A stretch of DNA of 64,000 nucleotides from Pseudofrankia sp. DC12 (GTDB lineage: Bacteria > Actinomycetota > Actinomycetes > Frankiales > Frankiaceae): the NCBI RefSeq assembly GCF_000966285.1, contig NZ_KQ031391.1, positions 3,755,208 to 3,819,207 of the forward strand, in the 5' to 3' direction. The position numbers were made by a program, and so were the translations under genes. The notes under the pieces were generated by a model. The model was given only the letters and a program-made list of their open reading frames with translations. It did not search any database and was not told the DNA's origin. Below, one piece after another: positions 32,057 to 41,529 of this stretch (its first letter is position 1; each line of letters begins with the position of its first letter).

Positions 32057-32826
32057 GGTTCGTAACGGTAGCCCAGACCGCGCGGAAGTGCGGGCAGATA
32101 CACCGTCTCGCTAGCCTGTGAGCGTAGCCAGGACGGAAAGTGATGATTCCAGCACCGATGTGGGGTGGGCGGTCCGGTCAGAGCGACAGGTCGGTGTCTC
32201 GCGGTTCGACGGCCGCCGGGCCGGCGGTGAGCGGGTCTGTGGCCCGCGGAGGGCCGGTGGGCGGTGCTCTGCCAGGCAGCGGTGGCCTGCGCGTCGATGG
32301 TTCGGTGCTCCGGTGGTGGCGGCGCCCAGCGCAGGTCCCGGCTCCAGCCGCCGTCGATGATCGAGCCGAACGCGTCGACGATCGCCCAGTCGACGACCTG
32401 GTCGGCGTCGACGACCACCGCCCGGCCCATTCGGATGTGGGCGAGCGACGGGTGCACCGCGTCGTTGAGGCAACGTCCTTCCAGCCAGGCCCGGACCCGC
32501 CAGGACCGGGTGAGCACCCAGGGCGCCTCTGATCCGCCCGGAATCGCCAGCCGGTGCCGGACGATGAGGTGGCCCAGCGGCGGAAGCCGCCCCTGGAGGA
32601 ACTGCTGGCGCAGGTGCCCCAGCTGGCCGCGGGCACGCGCGACCGCGGCCTCGGTGCTGTTGTCGGGACTACGACGCCGGCCGCCGGCCGTGTCCGCGGG
32701 CTTGGCGGTCGCGTCGGCCGCCGGGCTGGCTGGCCGCACCATGACGGCCGAGCCGTCCGGCGGCGTCGACCGGTCGGATCGGCTCCTCCAGCCCGGCGGG
32801 GACCCCGGGGCAGCGGTGCCAGGCAT
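32044..32826 (-). CDS. hypothetical protein, DUF2314-like core
   Basis: 260 aa. The middle (LRQQFLQGRLPPLGHLIVRH; WLEGRCLNDAVHPSLAHIRM; VVVDADQVVDWAIVDAFGSI) resembles DUF2314, including the loop ending in DWAI. The flanks are Arg/Pro-rich and not conserved-looking. Function unknown. It overlaps the coiled-coil gene downstream by 13 bp. Confidence 0.6.
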   Translation of the reverse strand: MPGTAAPGSPPGWRSRSDRSTPPDGSAVMVRPASPAADATAKPADTAGGRRRSPDNSTEAAVARARGQLGHLRQQFLQGRLPPLGHLIVRHRLAIPGGSEAPWVLTRSWRVRAWLEGRCLNDAVHPSLAHIRMGRAVVVDADQVVDWAIVDAFGSIIDGGWSRDLRWAPPPPEHRTIDAQATAAWQSTAHRPSAGHRPAHRRPGGRRTARHRPVALTGPPTPHRCWNHHFPSWLRSQASETVYLPALPRGLGYRYEPCRM

Positions 32827-33145
32827 GTCGGAAGGGTAGCCGGTATCCTCCGCAGCGTAGAAATTTAGGCCATCCTGCTTGCGGCTACAACGCGTGTCGA
32901 ATGTTTCCTGCGACAGGGTTGTGGATCAGTGTCTCACAGCCAGCCGGATAGCGTCCTAGTCGTTACTTTCCGTCGCATCACGTCGATGTGCTGGCTGGTG
33001 GCCATACCGGCGTCGTGAGCGGGCAGGAAACCCCTGTTCGGCGTTCGGTCGGTTCGCGGCCGATCGAGTCAGGTCGTGGCTACCCAGGCTGTCATGGCCG
33101 CGCTCCCGCCCCAGGTGAAGCGGGCGCCGCGCCCAGGAGGTGCAC
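32827..33145. other. divergent promoter region, no gene seen
   Basis: 320 bp, comparatively AT-rich (GTAGAAATTTAGGCC and CGTTACTTTCCG), between two divergent genes. AGGAGG at 33135-33140 belongs to the rightward gene. Confidence 0.5.
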
Positions 33146-34063
33146 ATGCGCTACAGGACGCTGACGAAGCCGGCGGCGGCCACGAAGCGGCTGACCAGCC
33201 GGCTGGCGAAGCGGACATCCCATCGGCCTCGGGCCACCACCCCCCGGTCCGATCCCGCCGCGGCCGGCGCGCCGCTGGACGGAGGCTGGGCGGACGACGG
33301 GTCCGCGGCGCCGGGTCCGCGGGCCTCGGGCCCGCCGCTGACCCAGGACGGGCTGGCCGGTCTGGTCGGCCCGGTCCACCGGGACGCCACCCGGCTCGCC
33401 GCGTGGGTCGCCGACGGGGCGCCGAGCGACGCCGATCCGCGCCAGATCCACCACGCGGGCGACGCGGCCGTGGCGGCGATGTGCCAGCACCTCGCGACCA
33501 TGGACCGGCTCGTCTATCCGGAGGTGGCTCGGGTGCTGCCGCACACCGAGGGCACCATCGCCCGGCTGCGCGCGGACGCCCACGAGATGGTGCTGACCAT
33601 GCGCGGCGTGCAGCAGGTCGCGCAGGGGGACACGCACGGTCGGGGAAACGCGACCGACGAGCTACGCCGCCGTTTCGTGGCCGCGATCTCCGACCATGGC
33701 CAGGTCGAGGAGGAGCTGCTGCGCGAGTACGACGAGGCGGCCCCCTCCTGGCGACAGGACCGGCTGGTCGCCGAGTACGAGCGGCTGCTGCCGCGTGCGC
33801 CCAGCCGGCCGCATCCGTACCTGTTCGCGCGGGGGCCGTTCGCCGGCACGCTGGGATTCGGCGTGCTGGGCCGGTTCGACGAGCTGCTGGACACCATGGA
33901 CGCCCGCGAGCTGCCCTGGGCTCCGGTCCGAGAGCCGGGTCGGGTCGGCCCGTGGGGGGCCTGGCTGCTGGGCCAGCCGCCGAGGACGGGCGGGCTTGCC
34001 AGCAAGGACAAGGCGGGCGCCGGGCCAGCGCGCCAGGACCGTGGCGGCCAGCGGCCTGGCTGA
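33146..34063 (+). CDS. hemerythrin-like HHE domain protein
   Basis: 305 aa from ATG 33146, 5 nt after AGGAGG. After a basic, Pro-rich N-terminus, four helices carry spaced His/Glu residues: GPVHRDATRLAAWV, CQHLATMDRLVYPEV, RADAHEMVL and ISDHGQVEEELLREYDE, the hemerythrin-like pattern of a possible iron site. The C-terminal 90 residues are Pro/Arg-rich. Oxygen or iron sensing is suggested only by family. Confidence 0.7.
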   Translation: MRYRTLTKPAAATKRLTSRLAKRTSHRPRATTPRSDPAAAGAPLDGGWADDGSAAPGPRASGPPLTQDGLAGLVGPVHRDATRLAAWVADGAPSDADPRQIHHAGDAAVAAMCQHLATMDRLVYPEVARVLPHTEGTIARLRADAHEMVLTMRGVQQVAQGDTHGRGNATDELRRRFVAAISDHGQVEEELLREYDEAAPSWRQDRLVAEYERLLPRAPSRPHPYLFARGPFAGTLGFGVLGRFDELLDTMDARELPWAPVREPGRVGPWGAWLLGQPPRTGGLASKDKAGAGPARQDRGGQRPG

Positions 34064-34105
34064 GCGCTCAGGGCGGCGCCGCGACGCCCGCCGGGCGGCG
34101 CCCGG

Positions 34106-34690
34106 TCAGGTCAGGTCGATCGGCCCGGCACCGGGGCCGTGCCCGAGCCAGCCGCTGACCAAGGTCGTCAGCCGGCGGGGATAGACGGTCTCGGCGGTGG
34201 CGCGCACCTCCTCGACGGTCCACCAGCGCCAGCCGAGGGTTGACCTGCGCTCCAGGTCCGTCCAGGCCGTGGCGTCGACGTCGACCCGCTCGGGGAGCCG
34301 CACCACGAAGAAGGACTCCGTCTGGACGTAGTGCCGCCCGGCGAACTGGAAGCGCGAGACCCGGGTTCCGGCGACGGGACCGACGTCGGTGAGCCGGATG
34401 CCGACCTCCTCGGCGATCTCCCGGATCGCGCCCTGCTCGGGGCTCTCGCCGGGGTCGAGGCCACCGCCTGGCACGTGCCACCAGGTCGGCGACTCGGCCA
34501 GGAACGGGTCGTGCGCGCGGATCAGCAGGAACGCGTCGGAGGGGTCGAGCAGCACCACCCGGCCGGCCACCCGGGCGGTCACGTCCTCGGGCCACTCCGG
34601 GTCCTCGGCTGGCGGGTCCAGGTCGAGCACCGCTGGAGCGGCCGGCGAAGGTTCCGGCGTCGTCGGCAGGTCCTCGCGCGAGGTGTCCAC
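34106..34690 (-). CDS. Nudix hydrolase
   Basis: 194 aa. The Nudix box lies at residues 76-98: GGGLDPGESPEQGAIREIAE followed by EVGI, with all catalytic Glu and Arg residues in place (GX5EX7REUXEEXGU). A strand with RVVLLDPSDAFLLI comes before it. Substrate is a nucleoside diphosphate derivative of unknown type. An acidic Pro-rich N-terminus precedes the domain. It lies 17 bp downstream of a TIGR03085-type gene on the same strand. Confidence 0.92.
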   Translation of the reverse strand: MDTSREDLPTTPEPSPAAPAVLDLDPPAEDPEWPEDVTARVAGRVVLLDPSDAFLLIRAHDPFLAESPTWWHVPGGGLDPGESPEQGAIREIAEEVGIRLTDVGPVAGTRVSRFQFAGRHYVQTESFFVVRLPERVDVDATAWTDLERRSTLGWRWWTVEEVRATAETVYPRRLTTLVSGWLGHGPGAGPIDLT

Positions 34691-34707
34691 GGGACCCAGC
34701 CTGCCAG

Positions 34708-35364
34708 CTACAGGCCGAGTGGCGTCTTTTCCAGTGTCGCGATGAGGCCCGGGTCACCCGTGACCTCGACCTGGGCGGCGGACCGCCGGCCGAACCCGTA
34801 GAGCAGCAGCTCCGCGGCCGGGCCTCTCAGCGTCACGGCCGGTTCGCCCTTGCGGGCGACGACGCGGCTGGGACCAGAGGGGGCGGCGCTGTCGGCGCGT
34901 TCCAGCACCAGGCCGAAGGCCGCTCGGCGGTAGGAGAGGCGCGCCATCCGGCGGACCGACGCCCACAGCTTCTCGCTCAGCTCGGGGCCGACCTCCCGCG
35001 CCGGCACCGCCTCGGGCGCCCCGGCGCGCCGGACGTCCTCGCCGTGCACGAAGAACTCGACCAGGTTCGTGGCGTCGTCAAGCGCGCGGAACCGGGACGG
35101 CTGCCAGGCCGGTGGGCCTGACCGGAAGATCGCCAGCAGCTCGGGGAAGGGGCGCGCCGTCCGGGTCGCCTTCTCGGCGCGCTCCGTGATCCCGTGCAGT
35201 CTCGGGATGATCAGCCCCGGGCCGGCCTTGGGGACCCGCTCCCGGGTCACCAGGTGTGCCACGAGGTCATAGGCGTCCCAGCCCACGCACAGCGTCGGGT
35301 GCTCCGGCCCGGCGGCTTCGATGACGTCCGCGAGCAGTGCCCGTTCGTCGCGCGCGTTTCCCAT
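34708..35364 (-). CDS. TIGR03085 / maleylpyruvate-isomerase-like metal-binding protein
   Basis: 218 aa from ATG 35364 (MGNARDERALLADVIEAAGP); an in-frame start 30 bp upstream is less likely. Conserved features: LCVGWDAYDLVAHLVTRERV, NLVEFFVHGEDVRRA (the His-Glu/Asp metal motif of the DinB-like superfamily) and a C-terminal beta domain ending GDPGLIATL. Members are actinobacterial thiol-linked or metal-binding proteins of unclear substrate. The Nudix gene follows 17 bp downstream. Confidence 0.85.
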   Translation of the reverse strand: MGNARDERALLADVIEAAGPEHPTLCVGWDAYDLVAHLVTRERVPKAGPGLIIPRLHGITERAEKATRTARPFPELLAIFRSGPPAWQPSRFRALDDATNLVEFFVHGEDVRRAGAPEAVPAREVGPELSEKLWASVRRMARLSYRRAAFGLVLERADSAAPSGPSRVVARKGEPAVTLRGPAAELLLYGFGRRSAAQVEVTGDPGLIATLEKTPLGL

Positions 35365-36089
35365 GCGGGCACTGTAGATCCGCCGTGCCGCCACGTGCGT
35401 CGTCTGCGTATTTCCTTTGCCGGGGCTTTACCGGCGCCGCGTCCGGTTGTATTCGCCGGTACTTTTCGCCGGATCATCGCCGGCTGTTTCGTGGCTGCCG
35501 GGGCCCGGTGTGGGAGAGCCGTCCGAGGCTGGCCGTCAGGTCGTGGCGCGATCGGGGGTGACGCCCGCGGGTCGCCGGGTGGCCACGTTGACGCAGCCCG
35601 CGGCCGCGCCGGCCCGGACGGGCGAATATGTGCGGCCATTGGGTTGGGCAATGTGGCTGCACGGGGCCGGTCGGGCGTGGGCCGGGTTGTGCCACAATGT
35701 GCCGCGCCGCCCGGGCGGGCGGACCTGTCCGGGCGGTCGTCTGGCGGTGAGCAGGGGGAGAGCGCGATGCCGAGCCGGTTGGGCTGGACGCCGGCGGCGG
35801 GCGACGTCAGGTGTGTTGTCGACTTTCGGACATCTCGCGCCGGATCGCGCGGCGAGCCGGTAGCAGTCGACACGGATGCCTGAAAGAACCGGGCGTCGAC
35901 GAGCTGGCCGACGCGCGTTCCCGTCGGCCGGCCTGGGGGCCGACCCACGTCACCGGGACCCGGAACGTGGTCGTTTTCATCCGGTTGTGCCCGCCCCGGC
36001 AACCCGGCGCTCCACGACAATCCGAATGACACCCCATGCCAGCTCGACCGCCCGGCGAGCGCGACGACCCGAAAGGCGCGGTCCCGACC
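35365..36089. other. intergenic, no gene seen
   Basis: 725 bp with CCGG-rich short inverted repeats and no ORF with a ribosome site or conserved translation. The right end contains CGAAAGGCGCGG, the leader also found before the second CD225 gene. Confidence 0.5.
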
Positions 36090-36539
36090 GTGACGACACC
36101 ACCGCCCTACGGCTCCCCCAACCCCTACGGCCAGCAGCCGGGCCCGCCGCCGGGTGGCTACGGAGCGCCCCAGGAGCCGGGCTACGGCTATGGCCAGCAG
36201 CCGCCGGTCTACGGCAGCCTGCCGGGCTACCCGGCCGGTGGGCCGCCTCAGCAGCCATACGGCGGGACGCCGATCCCGAACTACCTGTGGCAGTCGATCG
36301 TCGTGACTCTTTTCTGCTGCCTGCCGGCTGGTGTCGTGGCGATCGTGAACGCGTCCCGGGTCCAGGGCCGCCAGCAGCTGGGTGACATCCAGGGTGCGCT
36401 GGACGCCTCCCGGCGGGCCAGGACCTGGTGCATCGTCTCGCTCGTCGTCGGGCTGGTGCTGATCGTGCTCGACCTCATCCTCGTCGCCACCGGGGCGATG
36501 AGTACCAGTTTCTCGACCCACGCCTCCTACAACGCCTGA
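36090..36539 (+). CDS. CD225/dispanin-family membrane protein, paralogue 1
   Basis: 149 aa from GTG 36090; CGAAAGGCGCGG lies upstream as in paralogue 2. A Tyr/Gly/Pro/Gln-rich N-terminus (PYGQQPGPPPGGYGAPQEPG) precedes the domain PNYLWQSIVVTLFCCLPAGV, VAIVNASRVQGRQQLGDIQG and a second TM helix. This is the CD225 fold (two membrane segments, cytosolic loop). Bacterial members have no known function. Encoded just upstream of a close paralogue. Confidence 0.85.
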   Translation: MTTPPPYGSPNPYGQQPGPPPGGYGAPQEPGYGYGQQPPVYGSLPGYPAGGPPQQPYGGTPIPNYLWQSIVVTLFCCLPAGVVAIVNASRVQGRQQLGDIQGALDASRRARTWCIVSLVVGLVLIVLDLILVATGAMSTSFSTHASYNA

Positions 36540-36778
36540 CCGGTGCGGCCCGGGGTTGTCGGGCCGGTTGTCGCCGGCTGGCCATCCCATGCGGTGGGTG
36601 CGCCGACGTGGGCACCCGGTGTGCGCCCCTAGCCCGGTATCTCGTAACTTCTTTTGACCTGTCGGACGCGCCTCGGCGCTGGCCCTCTAACTGCTCCACG
36701 ACCTCGATCGGTACCGAAACCGATGGCGCTCCCGTAACGGGAGCGATCAGGAATTCACCGAAAGGCGCGGCCGCGACC

Positions 36779-37240
36779 GTGACGACTCCTCCGCCCTACG
36801 GCAACCCAGGCGACCCTTACGGCCAGCAGCCTGGTTATGGCCAGCAGCCTGGTTATGGCCAGCAGCCCTACGGCCAGCAGCCCGGTTATGGCCAGCCCGC
36901 CTACGGCCAGCCGGCCTATGGCACCCCGCCGCCCGGCTACCCGGCACCCGGCGGTGGTTTCGGCACCCCGCCGCCCGGTGGCGCGCCGATCCCGAACTAC
37001 CTGTGGCAGTCGATAGTCGTCACCCTGCTCTGCTGCCTCCCGGCCGGCATCGTGGCGATCGTGAACTCGACCCGGGTGCAGACCAAACAGCAGATGGGTG
37101 ACATCCAGGGTGCGCTCGACTGCTCCAAGCGGGCGCGGACCTGGTGCATCGTGTCGGCCGTCGGTGCCGTCGCGTTCTGGATTCTGTACATCGTTGTCTT
37201 CGTCGTCATCATTGGCTCGATCAGCAGCAGTAGCAGCTAG
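36779..37240 (+). CDS. CD225/dispanin-family membrane protein, paralogue 2
   Basis: 153 aa from GTG 36779. The N-terminus contains five PGYGQQ/PGYGQP-type repeats; the domain PNYLWQSIVVTLLCCLPAGI is nearly identical to paralogue 1, as is GDIQGALDCSKRARTWCIVS. The leader sequence before the GTG is shared with paralogue 1, showing a tandem duplication that included the translation start. Confidence 0.85.
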   Translation: MTTPPPYGNPGDPYGQQPGYGQQPGYGQQPYGQQPGYGQPAYGQPAYGTPPPGYPAPGGGFGTPPPGGAPIPNYLWQSIVVTLLCCLPAGIVAIVNSTRVQTKQQMGDIQGALDCSKRARTWCIVSAVGAVAFWILYIVVFVVIIGSISSSSS

Positions 37241-37328
37241 ACCATTCACCGCGGCATCCTGTCCCGCGCGGACGCGTCCGGTGGCACCCCGGCTGACCGG
37301 GGAGTCATCGGACGCGGGCGCCGGCGGG

Positions 37329-39671
37329 CTACTCCCAGCGGAGCAGGTCGCCGACTGGCCGGCGGGCCAGGCCACGCGCGGCGACGGCTCCGGTGGCGCC
37401 GGTCAGCACCAGCGTGCCGAGCACGATCCCGATGAGGAACGTCGCGGACGGCAGCAGCCCGATCCCGGGCCCCAGCCCGATGCTGGCGGACACCGCGTCC
37501 ACCTGCAGCCTGAAGACCAGCAGCCCCACCGGGACGCCGATGACCAGCGCGAGCGTCGCGAGGAACAACGCCGCGACCGCGCCCTGCGCGACGATCTGTC
37601 GCGGTGTCGCGCCGAGCGCGCCGGTGACCCCGATGTCCCGGGCGTTCTCCCGGTTCGACGCGACCAGCGAGTACAGCATGTTGGTCAGTGCGACCAGCGC
37701 GAGCATCAGCATGATCGCCGTCGTGACGGACTCGATGACCGCCCGGCCGGTGATGCTCGAACTCTGGGTGGAGATCTCCGCCTCGTTGCCGAGCCGTCTG
37801 GCCAGGGCGTCCCGCACCGTCGCCGTGGACGTGCCCGGCGTCAGCGTCATCCGGTACTGGCTGGGTTCCGCCCCAGGCCCGAGGTCGGAGGCAGGCATGA
37901 CCAGGATCTGCCCGGTGTCCTCAGTGGTCCGGTACCAGCCGACGATGTGGACGTGGTGGTCCACCCCGCCGATGTCGACGGTCGTCGTCTGGCCGACCCG
38001 CAGTCCGAGCTTGTCCAGCAGGCCATAGCCGACCGCTGCCTCGCCCGGGCCGGCCGGTAGCCGGCCGGCCCCGACCCGGTAGCCCGGCGCCTGGGGGCCG
38101 CCGATCGCGCGGACCCGGAAGGTCAGGTCGTCGTCGCTGCCGCGCCGTTCGGTCTCCGACCACCAGCCGGAGATCCCGGGCGTCTGGTTCAGCGCGGCCT
38201 CGACGGTGGCGGTCGGGACGTTGCCGCGCCCCACCATCACCCGCCACGGGTCTCCGGAGGCGGCTGGGTTGGTGAGCGCGTGCGCGACCGTGAGATGCCA
38301 TCCGCCGCTGACGACGGCCCCGGACACCGCGACGAGCACCGTCAGCGCGGTGAGTGCGCCGCGGACCGGGCGGGCGGCGAGGCGGCCGACTCCGAGGTAG
38401 GCCAGCCGGCCGGGAACGAGCCCGGTCAGCCGGGCGAGCGCTCCGCCGCGCTGGCCGGCGGCCGGTGCGTCCCGCAGGGCGTCGACGACCGACGCGCGTC
38501 CGGCCCGCAGGGCGCCCGCGACGGTCGCCAGCGTGAGCAGCAGGAGTAGCGCTCCGCCGCTGACGAGCAGGTCGTGGACCGCCCAGTGCGGCGCCGGCCT
38601 GCCGGTCACCGCTGCGCCGATGTCGACGTTCGGCGCCAGCGCCTCGGCCGCGGCCCAGCCGAGCGCCGCGGCCACCACGCCGAGCACCAGGTGCTCGACC
38701 AGCAGCGCCGCCGTGAGCTGGACGGGCCGGACCCCGACCGCGCCGAACAGCGCCATCTCCCGCCGCCGCGTGACCATCCGGCTGGTCATCGAGCCGGCGA
38801 CGATCACGCCCACCGCGACCAGAAGGAAGAGACCGAACGCGGAAACGATCTTTCCGAAGATCTGCTCGACCTGGACCAGGTCGCCCCGGGTGCTCGGCCA
38901 GGTGTTCGTCCCCACGACGACGGGGCCCAGCTGGGCGACGACGGTGCTCGCGACGACCTCGGCGGAGGCACCGGGGACATCCTCGATCCAGTAGGTGACG
39001 CCGCCGGCCGGGCCAATCCTGGCGAGCCCGGCGGCGGAGATCCACAGCCGGGCCTGGCCGCACTGCGGGAAGCCGCAGTCGGTCAGCTCGTTCGCGGCGC
39101 CGGCGACGGTGAACGGAATGTCGCCACCCGGGCCGCGCAGCGCGAGGTGGTCACCGGGGTGCAGCCCCAGGTCCGCGGCCACGCTGCGCTCGAGCACGAC
39201 CTCGTGTGACCCGGCCAGCCACCGGCCGGCGACCAGCGCCGGGTGGTTCACGGCCACGTTCGGGTCGGCCAGGGTGGTCACCTCGCTGTGGTACTCCGCG
39301 GGCGAGCCGTCGGCCGCATCCTGTGAGGCGGGGACGACGAGCGTCGTGTCCAGGAACGGCAGCGGCCCCACGACCGTGCGGACCCCTGGGACGCGGCGGA
39401 GCTCGGCGGTCACGGCGCTCGGCGGCGGGATGACGCTGCCCGTGGCGGCCTGGCCGGGCTTGTCGAGGGTCGAGTCGTCGGCCCAGACGACGACGTCGGC
39501 GACGTTGGTGCGGGCGGCGAGCCGGTCGATCGCCTTGTCGCCTTGGCCGCTGACCGCGAAGCCGATCGACAGGCCCAGAGCGGACAACGCGAGGATCAGC
39601 ACGGTGATCGCGATCCCGGTGCGGCTGCGGCCGCGCAGGCCGGCGAGCGCCAGCAGGAGGACGGTACGCAT
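37329..39671 (-). CDS. FtsX-family ABC transporter permease
   Basis: 780 aa. One N-terminal TM (GIAITVLILALSALGLSIGF), a large extracytoplasmic domain (residues 45-230), then a three-TM FtsX core (AFGLFLLVAVGVIVAGSMTS), a second set of TM helices in the middle, another periplasmic-type domain and a second FtsX core ending in GATPRQIVAQGAVAALFLAT. This duplicated layout is usual for actinobacterial MacB-like exporters. Its start overlaps the ATPase stop (TAATG). Third gene of the padR operon. Confidence 0.92.
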   Translation of the reverse strand: MRTVLLLALAGLRGRSRTGIAITVLILALSALGLSIGFAVSGQGDKAIDRLAARTNVADVVVWADDSTLDKPGQAATGSVIPPPSAVTAELRRVPGVRTVVGPLPFLDTTLVVPASQDAADGSPAEYHSEVTTLADPNVAVNHPALVAGRWLAGSHEVVLERSVAADLGLHPGDHLALRGPGGDIPFTVAGAANELTDCGFPQCGQARLWISAAGLARIGPAGGVTYWIEDVPGASAEVVASTVVAQLGPVVVGTNTWPSTRGDLVQVEQIFGKIVSAFGLFLLVAVGVIVAGSMTSRMVTRRREMALFGAVGVRPVQLTAALLVEHLVLGVVAAALGWAAAEALAPNVDIGAAVTGRPAPHWAVHDLLVSGGALLLLLTLATVAGALRAGRASVVDALRDAPAAGQRGGALARLTGLVPGRLAYLGVGRLAARPVRGALTALTVLVAVSGAVVSGGWHLTVAHALTNPAASGDPWRVMVGRGNVPTATVEAALNQTPGISGWWSETERRGSDDDLTFRVRAIGGPQAPGYRVGAGRLPAGPGEAAVGYGLLDKLGLRVGQTTTVDIGGVDHHVHIVGWYRTTEDTGQILVMPASDLGPGAEPSQYRMTLTPGTSTATVRDALARRLGNEAEISTQSSSITGRAVIESVTTAIMLMLALVALTNMLYSLVASNRENARDIGVTGALGATPRQIVAQGAVAALFLATLALVIGVPVGLLVFRLQVDAVSASIGLGPGIGLLPSATFLIGIVLGTLVLTGATGAVAARGLARRPVGDLLRWE

Positions 39672-40582
39672 TACCAGCTCCCCAGCCCGAGCAGGTCGTT
39701 TAGGTCGTTTCCGCCCAGCGCCGAGCGCGCCCCGCCGGCGCCGTCATCGGCGTCGAGCTCGCCTGGCGTCGCGCGGAACGCGGCCTCGTCGGCGTCGATC
39801 TCGGCGTCGGTTCCGTCCGCGTCGGCGGTGTCGTGCGGGCCGGCGAGCGCGGCCACGCCGGCCCGACGGCCGGCGGGCCGGCGCTCGTCGATGATCTGGC
39901 CATCGCGTAGGAAGATCACCCGGTCGGCGGCGGCGGCGACCGCGTAGTCGTGGGTGACCATGATCAACGTCTGGCCGCGCCGGTGCTCCTCGCGCAGCAG
40001 CTCGACCACACGGCGGGAGGCTGCCGTGTCCAGCGCGCCGGTCGGCTCGTCGGCCAGCACGAGGTCGGGCCGGCCGGCCACCGCGCGGGCGATCGCGACC
40101 CGCTGCTGCTGCCCGCCGGACAGCGTCGAGGGCAGCGCGTGAGCGAGGTCCCCGAGGCCGACGGCGTCGAGGACCTCGGCGGCCCGTGCCCTCGCGGCCC
40201 GGCGCCCGGCGCCCGCGACCCGCAGGCCCAGCTCGACGTTCGCGGCGACGTTCAGGTGCGGTATGAGGTTGTAGGACTGGAAGACGAAGCCGATCTTGCG
40301 GCGGCGCAGCAGTGCGCGCTGGCCCGCGGACAAGGTGGTCACCTCGTCGCCGCCGATCCGGATCGAGCCGGCGTTCGGCGTGTCCAGGCCGCCGACCAGG
40401 TGGAGCAGTGTCGACTTGCCGCACCCGCTGGGGCCCACGACGGCGACCCATTCACCCGGCGCGACGGTCAGGGAGACTCCGCACAGCGCGGGCCTGGCCC
40501 GCTCACCGCGGCCGAAGGACCTTTTGAGGTCGGTGATGACCAGGATTGGTTCGGTCGCGGTCTCGGGGTCCGTCGTAGTCAT
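39671..40582 (-). CDS. MacB/LolD-type ABC transporter ATPase
   Basis: 303 aa. Walker A GPSGCGKST, Q-loop VFQSYNLIPHL, signature LSGGQQQRVAIARA, Walker B LVLADEPTGALD and H-loop VTHDYAVA. The C-terminal 75 residues are an acidic, Ala/Asp-rich tail not found in the core family. It powers the FtsX permease encoded next. padR ends 3 bp upstream. Confidence 0.95.
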   Translation of the reverse strand: MTTTDPETATEPILVITDLKRSFGRGERARPALCGVSLTVAPGEWVAVVGPSGCGKSTLLHLVGGLDTPNAGSIRIGGDEVTTLSAGQRALLRRRKIGFVFQSYNLIPHLNVAANVELGLRVAGAGRRAARARAAEVLDAVGLGDLAHALPSTLSGGQQQRVAIARAVAGRPDLVLADEPTGALDTAASRRVVELLREEHRRGQTLIMVTHDYAVAAAADRVIFLRDGQIIDERRPAGRRAGVAALAGPHDTADADGTDAEIDADEAAFRATPGELDADDGAGGARSALGGNDLNDLLGLGSW

Positions 40583-40585
40583 GGA

Positions 40586-41200
40586 TCAGGTCCTCCCATA
40601 CTGGGCGAGGCGGGCCTCGACGGCGTCGAGCCAGCGCAGCTCGGCCTCCAGGTGCAGCACCGAGGCCTCGCGGAGCAGGTCGCCGATGCCGGCGACGCTG
40701 AAATGAGCGGCGGCGCCGCCCCGTTGGGTGATCAGGTCGTCCTCAGCAGGCGAGTCCTGGCCCGGCGCGGCCTCCGCGAGCGCCCGCAGCGCCCGCAGGC
40801 AGCGGGAGCGGTGCGCGGCGATCGTGCGGGCGGCGCTGCCCGCCCCGGCGTTCGGCGGCTGACCGTCGCGGGCGGTGTGGGCGTCGTAGATCAGGCCGGC
40901 GACCAGCCGCTGCACGACATCGCTCTTGCCGACCGGAAGGTTGCTGGGCTCCTCCAGCCAGCCACGCAGCGACTTGCGGCCGGTGTCGGTCAGCTCGTAG
41001 ACCTTGCGGTCCGGGCCGCCGCTGCCCTCGGCGACGCGATGCGTGACGGCGCCGTCCCGCTCGAGCCGGGTGAGGGTCACGTAGATCTGCCCGACGTTGA
41101 CCGGCGGGGCGACGTCGCCGAACAGGTCGTCGTGCGCGCGCTTGAGCTCGTATCCATGGGCCGGTCCGCGGTCCAACAGGGCGAGCATCAGGTACCTCAC
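40586..41200 (-). CDS. PadR-family transcriptional regulator
   Basis: 204 aa. N-terminal winged helix MRYLMLALLDRGPAHGYELK, NVGQIYVTLTRLERDGAVTH, and KVYELTDTGRKSLRGWL, then a helical dimerisation domain. First gene of an operon with the ABC exporter, so it most likely represses the transporter and itself and responds to a compound the pump exports. Two copies of a TAACSGTTA site lie just upstream of its start. Confidence 0.93.
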   Translation of the reverse strand: MRYLMLALLDRGPAHGYELKRAHDDLFGDVAPPVNVGQIYVTLTRLERDGAVTHRVAEGSGGPDRKVYELTDTGRKSLRGWLEEPSNLPVGKSDVVQRLVAGLIYDAHTARDGQPPNAGAGSAARTIAAHRSRCLRALRALAEAAPGQDSPAEDDLITQRGGAAAHFSVAGIGDLLREASVLHLEAELRWLDAVEARLAQYGRT

Positions 41201-41235
41201 GGAGCCTTGTTGCTCGGGACGGTGGGGCGGGCCGT

Positions 41236-41274
41236 CTGTATAACGGTTAGGTAGATCTGCATAACGGTTATGTA
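41236..41274 (-). promoter_or_regulatory. PadR operator: two TAAC-N-GTTA sites 21 bp apart
   Basis: Near-identical 18-bp repeats at 41236-41253 and 41257-41274, each centred on TAACGGTTA (a palindrome about its central base), offset by 21 bp or two helical turns. They lie 36-74 bp before the padR start in a locally AT-rich stretch. Confidence 0.7.
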
Positions 41275-41529
41275 CATCCGTTAGCTAGTCGCCGTCAACA
41301 CCCCATCGCGGACGCGTCACCGCCTGCGTCCCAGTCGATCCGGGCTCGGGACAGCGGCTGCTGCTGTGGCCGGTGCCCGCGATCACCACGCACGGGCGCG
41401 GCGGCGGGGAGGTTGCCTGGCTACGGAGATCGGGCGCCAGAGCACGCTCTCGCCGCCGTTCGAGCGTGCTGGCTGCGATCGGCCCCGCTGCGATGATCAA
41501 GCGCTCGGGTGCCGGGATAGAGTCGCGCC

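Noticed and set aside
37098-38060. Plus-strand ORF antisense to the FtsX permease
   Set aside because: Begins inside the CD225 gene in another frame and is antisense to clear TM segments of the permease.
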